A DNA stretch of 8,914 bases from DATLFQ01 sp035540915 (GTDB taxonomy: Bacteria; Actinomycetota; Acidimicrobiia; Acidimicrobiales; GCA-2861595): the NCBI GenBank assembly GCA_035540915.1, contig DATLFQ010000144.1, positions 1 through 8,914 on the forward strand. Direction: 5' to 3'. The stretch's first letter is position 1, and the number at the start of each line of letters is the position of its first letter. Below the pieces are notes generated by a model. The model did not search any database and was not told the DNA's origin. It saw only the letters and a program-made list of their open reading frames with translations. A program made the translations under genes and the position numbers. Shown here one piece after another: positions 1 to 6,248 of this stretch.

Positions 1-663
1 CACGTCGGCGGCCTTGGTGAAGATGCCGCCGCCCACCCGCAGGAACAGGGCCAGGAGTGAGCCGCCGAAGCCGAAGCCGACCAGGATGGCCGAGCTGGTG
101 TTCTGGAAGATCAGGATGATGACGGTGGCGCCCAGCAGGCCCAGGCCGACGGTGAACATGCCCGCCACGCCGCCGGTGCGGAAGGCCACCTTGAGGGCCG
201 CCGGCAGGCTTCCCGAGCGGGCCGCGGCCGCCGTGCGCACGTTGCCCCGCACGGCCAGGCCCATGCCGATGAAGCCGGTGAGGCCGGACAGGAAGCAGCC
301 GGCCAGGAAGGCCAGGGTGCGGAAGATGCCCGACTGGCCGAACGACAGGGCCGAGGAGCCGTCGGGCCGCAGGACCTCGGTGGAGGTCACGAACACGATG
401 ACGACCAGCGGCACCAGGATGAACGCGATCGTCTTGAACTGCCGCCGCAGGTAGGCCATCGCCCCCTCCTGGATGGCGGTGGCGATCTCGATCATCTTCG
501 GCGTTCCCTGGTCGGCCGCCAGGACGCCCTTCATGAGCGAGAAGCCCACGGCGATGGCCAGCAGCGCGGTCGCAGCCGAGAAGAACAGCCAGAGGAACTC
601 GCCCCCCCGCAGGTCGAAGACCTGGTAGCCGCCCTCGGCGGCGGTGGTCAGCGTCGGGATCAT
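1..663 (-). CDS. hppA: Membrane-bound ion-translocating pyrophosphatase, N-terminal 221 residues (partial)
   Basis: Integral membrane pyrophosphatase that couples PPi hydrolysis to H+ (or Na+) pumping across the cytoplasmic membrane. The gene runs off the left edge in frame, so only the first 221 codons are present. Seen: about five hydrophobic segments (roughly residues 24-44, 76-94, 113-136, 159-185, 190-210), the family hallmark EGAMAYLRRQFKTIA after the first helix, and at the window edge GGGIFTKAADV, the start of the conserved pyrophosphate-binding loop. The start ATG (663-661) has GAGGAG (678-673) 9 nt upstream, inside the end of the preceding regulator gene, and overlaps its stop as ATGA. 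The residues that decide K+ dependence and H+/Na+ preference lie outside the window, so the pumped ion is not settled. Family call is firm. Confidence 0.96.
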   Translation of the reverse strand, partial: MIPTLTTAAEGGYQVFDLRGGEFLWLFFSAATALLAIAVGFSLMKGVLAADQGTPKMIEIATAIQEGAMAYLRRQFKTIAFILVPLVVIVFVTSTEVLRPDGSSALSFGQSGIFRTLAFLAGCFLSGLTGFIGMGLAVRGNVRTAAAARSGSLPAALKVAFRTGGVAGMFTVGLGLLGATVIILIFQNTSSAILVGFGFGGSLLALFLRVGGGIFTKAADV

Positions 664-1385
664 GCGCTCTCTCTCCTCACGTAGATCTGGCGGGCGATGC
701 GGTCGCCCACGGTGCGTTGCTGGCCCTCCACGACAAGCACCAGCGGGCCGTCGAAGGGATGCTTCTCACGGACCTCGACCTGGACGCCGGGGCGCAGGCC
801 CAGGGTGTCCAGGAAGGCCACGACGTCGGGGTCGGTCGAGCCGGGCACGGCGACGACCGCGATGTCGCCCGGCTCCAACGCGTACAGCGGCGGCAGCTCG
901 GGGATGTCGACCACCTCGGGTGCCGGGATGGGGAACCCGTGCGGGCACGTGCCGGGCCGGTGCAGGGCCAGGTAGAGCCGGTCCTCGACGTCCTGGGGCA
1001 GCTCGTGCTCGAAGCTGGCGGCAAAGCGGTCCGCCTCGTTCCAGGGATAGCCGAGCATGTCGGAGAGGAACCGCTCGACGATGCGGTGGCGGCGGATGGC
1101 AGCCACCGCGGCCCGCCGCCCGTCGGCGGTCAGCTCGACGCCGCGGTAGGGCCGGTGGTCGACCAGCCCACGGTCGGCCAGGCGCTTGATGGCCGCGGTG
1201 ACCGTGCCGGGGCTGACGTGCAGGGCATCGGCCAGGTCCCCGGTGTGCGCCCCGGCCGGCGCCGTGCCGTTGTGCTGGCCGGCCACGCGGTAGATCGCCT
1301 TCAGCGTCTCACGCTCCGACTTCGAGAAGGCCGCTTCTGTGGTTTCCAGAGGCGGTAACTCTAGTTTCCACCAATCGAAAAGCAA
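660..1385 (-). CDS. DtxR/MntR-family metal-dependent transcriptional regulator
   Basis: 241-residue DtxR-type repressor. Residues about 22-90 form the winged helix-turn-helix (recognition region near VSPGTVTAAIKRLADRGLV), about 91-145 the dimerisation and metal-binding domain (RRHRIVERFL, then FEHEL and CPHG), and about 168-236 a FeoA/SH3-like domain. By hand alignment to C. diphtheriae DtxR, ancillary-site ligands are kept (H100, E104) as are E126 and H127. The Met10 position is E26, the Cys102 position is A123 and the His98 position is D119, so metal choice cannot be assumed. The start chosen is TTG at 1385, with AGGGG (1396-1392) 6 nt upstream. A later start is possible because promoter-like elements lie inside the first 10 codons. 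The stop overlaps the hppA start (ATGA), so the two are probably translated together. Target genes are unknown; autoregulation and hppA control are inferences. Confidence 0.88.
   Translation of the reverse strand: MLFDWWKLELPPLETTEAAFSKSERETLKAIYRVAGQHNGTAPAGAHTGDLADALHVSPGTVTAAIKRLADRGLVDHRPYRGVELTADGRRAAVAAIRRHRIVERFLSDMLGYPWNEADRFAASFEHELPQDVEDRLYLALHRPGTCPHGFPIPAPEVVDIPELPPLYALEPGDIAVVAVPGSTDPDVVAFLDTLGLRPGVQVEVREKHPFDGPLVLVVEGQQRTVGDRIARQIYVRRESA
1355..1385 (-). promoter_or_regulatory. Candidate promoter/operator at the 5' end of the DtxR-like gene
   Basis: On the minus strand TTGCTT (1385-1380) and TAGAGT (1363-1358) are separated by 16 bp, a fair -35/-10 pair. The -10 lies inside the imperfect palindrome GTAACTCTAGTTTC (plus strand 1355-1368). 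The heptamer GTTTCCA occurs twice on the plus strand, at 1342-1348 and 1364-1370, 22 bp apart (about two helical turns). The stretch is AT-rich compared with its surroundings. If this is the promoter, the TTG at 1385 is not the start codon and the protein begins near the CTG of codon 13. Not a match to a textbook DtxR box. Low certainty. Confidence 0.3.
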
Positions 1386-1447
1386 CTCTTGCCCCTGCCG
1401 TTTCAGAGGACGGTCAGGTTGGCGGCGGTTGCGCCGGCGACCGCAGA

Positions 1448-1464
1448 GAGCGGCATGGCCGCTC
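1448..1464 (-). terminator. Terminator-like hairpin after the Ddn-like gene
   Basis: GAGCGGC and GCCGCTC form a perfect 7-bp stem around a 3-nt loop, starting 5 nt after the stop codon of the Ddn-like gene. There is no T-tract after it, so it is not a classical intrinsic terminator, though high-GC actinobacteria often use such stems. It sits in the only gap (84 bp) between the NfeD/SPFH/Ddn-like chain and the dtxR-like/hppA pair, where transcript separation would be expected. Confidence 0.4.
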
Positions 1465-1469
1465 GAAGG

Positions 1470-1907
1470 TCACGCGGTCGGTCGAAGCACCACCACCGGC
1501 AGCCCCCGCTGCGTGCGGGACTGGTAGCGCCGGTAGCGACCGCTGCTGCGCTCGTTGACCAGGCGCCACCGCGGCTCGTAGCCGGCGTCCCCCGGCTCGA
1601 CGACCGAGGCGGTGGCGCCGAACCGGCGGCGGCCGACCTGCACCTCGACGGACGGCTCGGCCCGCGCGTTGGCCAGCCACCCCGGTGGCCGGTCGGACCC
1701 GCCGACGGAGGCCACGACGAGGTAGTCGCGGCCGTCGCGGGCGTATGCCAGGGCGGCGGTGCGGCGCCGGCCGGAGCGGCGGCCGGCGGTGCGCAGCAGC
1801 AGGCAGTCCACACCGAGGAGCCGGTGCCCGATGCGGCCCCCTGACCGGTCGTAGACCGCCTGGTGCACCCGCAGCAGCGCCAGCCCGAGCCGGACGCCGA
1901 CCCTCAC
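1470..1907 (-). CDS. Ddn-like deazaflavin (F420)-dependent nitroreductase-family protein
   Basis: 145-residue split-beta-barrel protein of the DUF385/Ddn family, whose members use coenzyme F420 (or related flavins) for reduction of small molecules or quinones in the cytoplasm or at the membrane. Seen: the family signature LLLRTAGRRSGRRRTAAL (residues 36-53), then DYLVVASVGG (61-70), GWLANARAEPSVEV (76-89, equivalent to the usual W..N..A.P motif), and the closing YQSRTQRGLPVVVLRP. Length is normal for the family. The GTG start (1907-1905) overlaps the SPFH stop as GTGA and gives a normal N-terminal helix. The frame stays open much further upstream, but that part is antiphase to the SPFH and NfeD genes and is not coding. 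Substrate is unknown. F420 use is inferred from family membership; heme or FAD/FMN use is known in relatives. Confidence 0.88.
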   Translation of the reverse strand: MRVGVRLGLALLRVHQAVYDRSGGRIGHRLLGVDCLLLRTAGRRSGRRRTAALAYARDGRDYLVVASVGGSDRPPGWLANARAEPSVEVQVGRRRFGATASVVEPGDAGYEPRWRLVNERSSGRYRRYQSRTQRGLPVVVLRPTA

Positions 1908-2695
1908 CCGACCGGCGGCGTCGCCCCGGCCTCGCCGCCGTCGCCGGCCAGCCGGCGGGCCAGCGGCAGCAGCTCGATGGGGATCGGGAAGATGAGCGTG
2001 CTGCTCTTCTCGTTCGACACCTCGACCAGGGTGGCCAGGACCCGGAGCTGCATGGCGGCCGGCGTCTCCAACTGCGCGGCCGCCTGCCGCAGCGCGTGCG
2101 ACGCCTCCAGCTCGCCCTGCGCGTGGATGACCTTGGCCCGCCGCTCGCGCTCGGCCTCGGCCTGGCGGGCCATGGCCCGGCGCATGGACTCCGGAAGCTC
2201 CACGTCCTTCAGCTCCACCAGGCTGACCTTGACGCCCCACGGCTCGGTGAGGCTGTCGATGATCCGCTGCAGCTCCTGGTTGATGTCGTCGCGGTTGACC
2301 AGGAGCGCGTCCAGGTCGACCTGGCCGAGCACGCTCCGGAGGGTTGTCTGCGACACCTGTGAGGTGGCGAAGCGGTAGTTCGACACCGCCACCACCGACT
2401 TCACCGCGTCGACCACGTTGAAGTAGGTCACGGCGGTGACGCGCACCGTCACGTTGTCCTTGGTGATCAGCTCCTGGGGCGGGATCTCGGTGGCGAAGGT
2501 CTGCAGGTTCGCCTTCACCATCTTGTCGACGATCGGGATCAGGAAGAACAGGCCCGGCCCCTTGGCCCCGATCACCCGGCCGAGCCGGAAGATCACCCCT
2601 CGCTCGTACTCGGTCACGATGCGGACCGCGAAGACCACGTAGATCAGCACGAGCCCGGCAGCGACACCCAACCCGACCAGCACGTTCTCGTTCAT
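1904..2695 (-). CDS. SPFH/band 7 (slipin, stomatin-like) membrane protein
   Basis: 263-residue slipin, partner of NfeD proteases, thought to form membrane scaffolds or oligomeric cages. Seen: an N-terminal membrane segment (residues 4-24), then the band 7 domain (about 25-180) opening with VTEYERGVIFRLGRV and including KGPGLFFLIPIVDKM, TKDNVTVRV and YFNVVDAV. A charged coiled-coil stretch follows (about 174-210, MARQAEAERERRAKVIHAQGE), then a hydrophobic tail STLIFPIPIELLPLARR (232-248). In the archaeal pair PH1510/PH1511 the equivalent tail of the stomatin is the protease's cleavage site. The ATG at 2695 overlaps the NfeD stop as ATGA. The downstream Ddn-like gene overlaps its own stop. Family assignment is firm; cellular role is inferred from the pair. 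Confidence 0.96.
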   Translation of the reverse strand: MNENVLVGLGVAAGLVLIYVVFAVRIVTEYERGVIFRLGRVIGAKGPGLFFLIPIVDKMVKANLQTFATEIPPQELITKDNVTVRVTAVTYFNVVDAVKSVVAVSNYRFATSQVSQTTLRSVLGQVDLDALLVNRDDINQELQRIIDSLTEPWGVKVSLVELKDVELPESMRRAMARQAEAERERRAKVIHAQGELEASHALRQAAAQLETPAAMQLRVLATLVEVSNEKSSTLIFPIPIELLPLARRLAGDGGEAGATPPVG

Positions 2696-4065
2696 CGGCG
2701 CTCCTCCAGGGGTGCCTCGTCGGTGGCGGTCGTTTCGACCACCAGCTCCAGCCCGTCCACCTCGACCACCCGCACCTGCGTCCCAGCGGGGAGCTCGCCA
2801 CCTGCGCGCGCCCGCACCCGCCACCAGGCCCCTTCCAGGAAGGCCCAACCGGCGGCGCCCTCGGTGCGGTCGACTCGCACGACCCGCCCCTCGAACAGGC
2901 CGACCCCGGTGCGGGCCGGTGCGCCCCGGACGGTCCGGGCGACCCGGCCGGCGACCAGTGCGGCGACGCCGGCCAGCACGGCGACGGGGACCAGCACGGC
3001 TGCGCTCACCTCGAAGCCGGGCACGTCTCGCACCAGGAACAGACCCGAGAGCCCGAGCGCGACGGCGCCACCGGCCGCGGCCACCCCGACACCCGGCACG
3101 AACAGCTCCACCACGAACAGGCCGGCGGCCAGGGCCACGAGCAGCAGCCCGACGACGTTCACCGGCAGCACGGCCAGGGAGAACATGGCGAGCAGCAGCA
3201 GGACTGCGCCGGCGATACCTCCGGCACCCACGCCCGGGCTGGCCAGCTCGAGCACGATCGCCATCGTGCCGAGCGACAGGAACAGGTAGGCCAGGTTGGG
3301 GTCGGCGAGCCACTGCTGCACCCGTTCGAACAGGCCCATCTCGTCACGGGCCACCGCGGCCCCCGCCGAGCGCAGCACCACCGGGCGGTCGCCGGGCGAC
3401 ACGACGACGGTGCGCCCGTCGAGCTCCTGGAGCAGGGCGGCCAGCGTGGGCACCTCCAGGTCGACCACGTCCAGCTCGACCGCCTCGGCCGCCGACGCCG
3501 AGCGGCCCTCGCGCACGGCGTCGGCGGCGAACGCCACGTTGCGGCCCCGCAGGCGGGCGATGGACTCGGCGAAGGCGGTGGCGTCGTTGACCACCTTGCG
3601 GGCCACGTCGCCGCCCTCCAGGTCGACCGGCGTGGACGCCCCGATCGCCGTCCCGGGCGCCATGGCGGCCACGTGGGCGGCGAAGGTGACGATGGCGCCG
3701 GCGGACGCGGCCCGGGCGCCGGCCGGTGCCACGTAGACCGCCACGGGGACCGGCGAGGCCAGGATGTCCTGGACCATGTCCCGCACGGAGCTCTCCAGGC
3801 CGCCGGGCGTGTCCAGCTCGACGACCAGCAGCTGGGCCGCGTCACGCTCGGCCCGGTCGATGGCGCCGGCCAGGTGGCGGGCCATGACCGGCGTGATCGT
3901 GCCGTCCACCGTCGTCACCAGCACCGCCCCCGCGGTGGTCGTCGTCTGTGCCGAACCGGCCGCAGCCAGCAGCGGGACCGGGCCGAGGAGCGCGGCAACC
4001 GCCAGCACGAACCGGTGCGCGAATCGCGCGCCAGGGCGAGCGGTATGGCACCACGTTGGCATCAT
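2692..4065 (-). CDS. NfeD-type membrane-bound serine protease (ClpP-class, long form)
   Basis: 457-residue long NfeD protein: signal peptide, ClpP/SppA-like protease domain, membrane domain and soluble OB-fold tail. Seen: basic n-region and hydrophobic core (residues 13-36) with likely cleavage near AGSAQ (36-40); protease domain about 45-225 with VVELDTPGG (81-89), the nucleophile in ARAASAGAI (Ser121) and the general base in DVARKVVND (Lys157), matching the Ser-Lys dyad of PH1510. Several membrane segments span about 256-375 and a C-terminal beta-barrel about 386-446 (GRVVRVD ... AWWRVRAR ... VRVVEVDGLELVVE). The catalytic dyad is intact, so it should be active. The start is ATG 4065, followed by a second ATG, overlapping the upstream small gene's stop. 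Its expected substrate is the SPFH protein encoded next. Confidence 0.96.
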   Translation of the reverse strand: MMPTWCHTARPGARFAHRFVLAVAALLGPVPLLAAAGSAQTTTTAGAVLVTTVDGTITPVMARHLAGAIDRAERDAAQLLVVELDTPGGLESSVRDMVQDILASPVPVAVYVAPAGARAASAGAIVTFAAHVAAMAPGTAIGASTPVDLEGGDVARKVVNDATAFAESIARLRGRNVAFAADAVREGRSASAAEAVELDVVDLEVPTLAALLQELDGRTVVVSPGDRPVVLRSAGAAVARDEMGLFERVQQWLADPNLAYLFLSLGTMAIVLELASPGVGAGGIAGAVLLLLAMFSLAVLPVNVVGLLLVALAAGLFVVELFVPGVGVAAAGGAVALGLSGLFLVRDVPGFEVSAAVLVPVAVLAGVAALVAGRVARTVRGAPARTGVGLFEGRVVRVDRTEGAAGWAFLEGAWWRVRARAGGELPAGTQVRVVEVDGLELVVETTATDEAPLEERR

Positions 4066-4256
4066 GTGGGCGCCCGGCCGGGGTCGGTGGGGCGGCCGGC
4101 GGCCGCCAGGGCGGTTGCGCCGAGGAGCGAGGCGCTGATGCCGATCACCTCTCCCACCACCAGCCCGGCCACGATGCCCAGGGTGACCGGGCAGGGGCGG
4201 GGGGCGGTGCGGTGGTCTCGGCCGCGCTCACGGCGGCTGGGGACGGCGGGCATCAT
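4062..4256 (-). CDS. Small single-pass membrane protein with a glycine zipper, unknown function
   Basis: 64-residue protein that I do not recognise. The N-terminal third is basic (Arg8, Arg9, Arg11, Arg13, His15, Arg16, Arg20). A hydrophobic segment of about 28 residues follows (24-53), with glycines at 27, 31, 35 and 39, a GxxxGxxxGxxxG zipper typical of tightly packed oligomeric helices, and a lone Glu36 in its middle. The positive-inside rule suggests N-in, C-out. The ATG at 4256 has a strong ribosome site, AAGGAAGG (4271-4264), 7 nt upstream; an in-frame GTG at 4274 would add six residues but would place that site inside the gene. The stop overlaps the NfeD start (ATGA), and the gene begins only 36 bp after kimA ends. 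Coupling and ribosome site argue that it is real. Confidence 0.7.
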   Translation of the reverse strand: MMPAVPSRRERGRDHRTAPRPCPVTLGIVAGLVVGEVIGISASLLGATALAAAGRPTDPGRAPT

Positions 4257-4263
4257 CCGCCGA

Positions 4264-4271
4264 CCTTCCTT
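4264..4271 (-). promoter_or_regulatory. Ribosome binding site of the small membrane protein gene
   Basis: AAGGAAGG on the minus strand, 7 nt before the ATG at 4256. It decides between that ATG and the upstream GTG at 4274, and is one of the clearest Shine-Dalgarno sites in the window. Confidence 0.65.
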
Positions 4272-4292
4272 CACGGCACACCACCGCGAACC

Positions 4293-6185
4293 CTAGCCCC
4301 CGGGCGGCACGGCTCCGTTCAGCGGCGGCGGGCTGCCCAGGTGGTAGGGCACCGAGATGACCACCGTGCCCGGCCGGTCGAGCAGGGCCAGCTTCAGAGC
4401 CAGCGCGCTCTGGTTGTGCAGGACGTTCTCGTACCAGTGCGCGACCACGAACTCCGGGATCACGACGCTGATGGTGTCGTTGTCCCATCGCTCGTCGAGG
4501 TCGCTCAGGAACCGCTCGACCGGCTCGACCAGGTCGCGGTAGGGCGAGGACACGATCTCGAGCGGCACGTCCATGTGGAAGCGCCGCCACTCGCGCTGGA
4601 TCGCCTCGCGGTCGTCGTCGTCGGCCGCCACGAACACCGCGGCCAGGTGGTTGGGCTGCAGCGACTTGGCGTAGGCGAGCGCCTTGATGACGCCCTTGTG
4701 GACGCGGCCCACCAGCACCACCACGGTGTGGTTGAACACCTCGGGGTGCACGTCCTCGGGCGCGATGGTGAGGATGCTCGACACCCGGTCGTAGTGCCGC
4801 TTGATGGCCAGGAAGACGAAGATGATGCTGGGCACCACGACCAGGGGCACCCAGGCGCCGTCGGCGAACTTGGTGGTGGCCACCACCAGGAGCACACCGA
4901 ACGTGACGGTCGCCCCGAAGCCGCTGATGGTGGCGCCGAGCCGCCAGCCCGGCGCGCGGTGGCGCTGCTGGTAGCGCACCATCCCCAGCTGGCTCAGCGT
5001 GAACGAGGTGAACACGCCCACCGCGTACAGCGGGATGAGGGCGTTGGTGACGCCGCCGAAGGCGATGATGAGCAGGGAGGCGGCCAGAGCCAGGAAGACG
5101 ATGCCGTTGGAGAAGACCAGACGGTCGCCGCGGTTGGCCAGCTGGCGGGGCAGGAAGCCGTCGCGGGCGATGATCGAAGACAGGCGGGGGAAGTCGGCGT
5201 AGGCGGTGTTGGCCGCCAGCACCAGGATCGCCGCGGTGGCGAACTGCAGGAGGAGGAACAGCGGGCCGCCGCCGAAGACGAGGTGGCCGAGCTGCGACAG
5301 CACCGTCTCGTCGTGGCTGGGGAAGGGGTGCAGGCGCTGCGCCAGCGCGGCCGTGCCGAGGAACAGCGATCCGAGGATCACCGCCATCAGTATCAAGGTG
5401 GTGGAGGCGTTCTTGGCCTGGGGCTTTCGGAACGCGGGCACGCCGTCGGCCACCGCCTCGATGCCGGTCAGCGCCACCGCGCCGGACGAGAAACCCTTGA
5501 GCAGCAGGAACAGGCCGATGGCGCCGCCCGCCTCCCGGACCGCCTCGGAGTGCTCGGGATCGAACGGAACGCGGCCGATGTCGCCGAGGAACGACTGCAC
5601 CAGCCCGTAGACCACGAGCAGCACCATGGTGGCGATGTAGACGTAGGTCGGGACGGCGAAGAGCGTCCCCGACTCCTTGAGCCCGCGCAGGTTGGCCACG
5701 GTGATCAGCGCGATGAGGACCAGGGCCAGGCCCACCCGGTTGTCCCGCAACCCTGCGAACGCGGGGATGGAGATGATGGCCGCCACGCCGGCCGAGATGG
5801 ACACGGCCACCGTGAGGATGTAGTCGACCAGGATCGACGCCCCTGCCACCAGCGACGCCTTGGTGCCCAGGTTCTCTCTGCTGACGACGTAGGAGCCGCC
5901 CCCCTGGGGGTAGGCGTGGATCGTGCGCCGGTACGACGTCACCACGATGGCCAGAAGGGCGGCCACGCCGAAGGCGATGGGCACCAGCCGGTCGAGGCCG
6001 ACCTGCAGGCTGCTGGTGGCGGCGACGGCCGTGACGAAGAGGATCTCCTCGGTGGCATAGGCCGTCGAGGAGATGGCGTCGGAGCAGAAGACGGGCAGCG
6101 CCACCGACTTGGGGATGAGCTGGTGCTCCTGGTCGGCCGTCGCCAGCGGCTTGCCCACCAACACCCGCTTTACGACGGGAAGCAT
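4293..6185 (-). CDS. KimA-like high-affinity potassium transporter (APC superfamily)
   Basis: 630-residue APC-superfamily permease matching the Bacillus subtilis KimA (formerly YdaO) family, which imports K+ with protons. About twelve membrane segments occupy residues 28-465, and a cytoplasmic USP-like domain fills about 483-615 (HTVVVLVGRVHKGVIKALAYAKSL). Family motifs: FCSDAISSTAYATEEIL (33-49), AYPQGGGSYVVSRENLG (91-107) and LIPLYAVGVFTSFTLSQLGM (383-402). Asp36 and Tyr43 fall at the positions reported for K+/H+ handling in KimA, and Tyr387 is the likely counterpart of its Tyr377 (from memory). The ATG at 6185 has no Shine-Dalgarno but a -10-like TAACGT 8 nt upstream, so the message may be leaderless. 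In Firmicutes KimA is inhibited by c-di-AMP through the soluble domain; whether that holds here is unknown. Divergent from two RCK genes. Generic annotations may call it an amino acid permease. Confidence 0.92.
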   Translation of the reverse strand: MLPVVKRVLVGKPLATADQEHQLIPKSVALPVFCSDAISSTAYATEEILFVTAVAATSSLQVGLDRLVPIAFGVAALLAIVVTSYRRTIHAYPQGGGSYVVSRENLGTKASLVAGASILVDYILTVAVSISAGVAAIISIPAFAGLRDNRVGLALVLIALITVANLRGLKESGTLFAVPTYVYIATMVLLVVYGLVQSFLGDIGRVPFDPEHSEAVREAGGAIGLFLLLKGFSSGAVALTGIEAVADGVPAFRKPQAKNASTTLILMAVILGSLFLGTAALAQRLHPFPSHDETVLSQLGHLVFGGGPLFLLLQFATAAILVLAANTAYADFPRLSSIIARDGFLPRQLANRGDRLVFSNGIVFLALAASLLIIAFGGVTNALIPLYAVGVFTSFTLSQLGMVRYQQRHRAPGWRLGATISGFGATVTFGVLLVVATTKFADGAWVPLVVVPSIIFVFLAIKRHYDRVSSILTIAPEDVHPEVFNHTVVVLVGRVHKGVIKALAYAKSLQPNHLAAVFVAADDDDREAIQREWRRFHMDVPLEIVSSPYRDLVEPVERFLSDLDERWDNDTISVVIPEFVVAHWYENVLHNQSALALKLALLDRPGTVVISVPYHLGSPPPLNGAVPPGG

Positions 6186-6186
6186 C

Positions 6187-6209
6187 GGGCACGACGTTAG
6201 GTCGCGCCC
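6187..6209. promoter_or_regulatory. Inverted repeat over the kimA -10 region, candidate operator
   Basis: Arms GGGCACGAC (6187-6195) and GTCGCGCCC (6201-6209) are complementary at 8 of 9 positions around the 5-nt centre GTTAG. The minus-strand -10-like hexamer TAACGT (6199-6194) lies across the centre, and the repeat ends one base from the kimA ATG. Position and symmetry fit an operator for a dimeric repressor, or a hairpin in the mRNA leader if transcription begins further upstream. No known consensus recognised. Confidence 0.5.
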
Positions 6210-6248
6210 CGGGTTGTGCGCGCCGGGCGGGCGTACTTGGATGGCGCC

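Noticed and set aside
14..454. Plus-strand open frame opposite hppA, and similar frames at 644-1844
   Set aside because: They are shadows of the hppA, dtxR-like and Ddn-like genes; products are Arg/Pro/Ala-rich with no conserved motif.
1908..2801. Upstream extension of the Ddn-like reading frame
   Set aside because: It overlaps the SPFH gene in another frame and encodes Arg/Gly-rich sequence without motifs. The GTG at 1907 with a GTGA overlap gives a normal-length family member.
2696..3313. Upstream extension of the SPFH frame
   Set aside because: It lies inside the NfeD gene in another frame and is Arg-rich. The ATG at 2695 gives the standard slipin N-terminus with its membrane segment.
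3948..6200. A 750-codon open frame on the plus strand opposite kimA and nfeD
   Set aside because: It is antisense to genes with clear family motifs. Its product is a low-complexity Arg/Gly/His/Asp mix with no domain, as expected when a GC-rich gene's other strand lacks stop codons.
6216..6248. Earlier start for ceoB
   Set aside because: The extra 11 residues precede the first beta strand of the Rossmann fold, match no family feature and would use up half the divergent promoter region.
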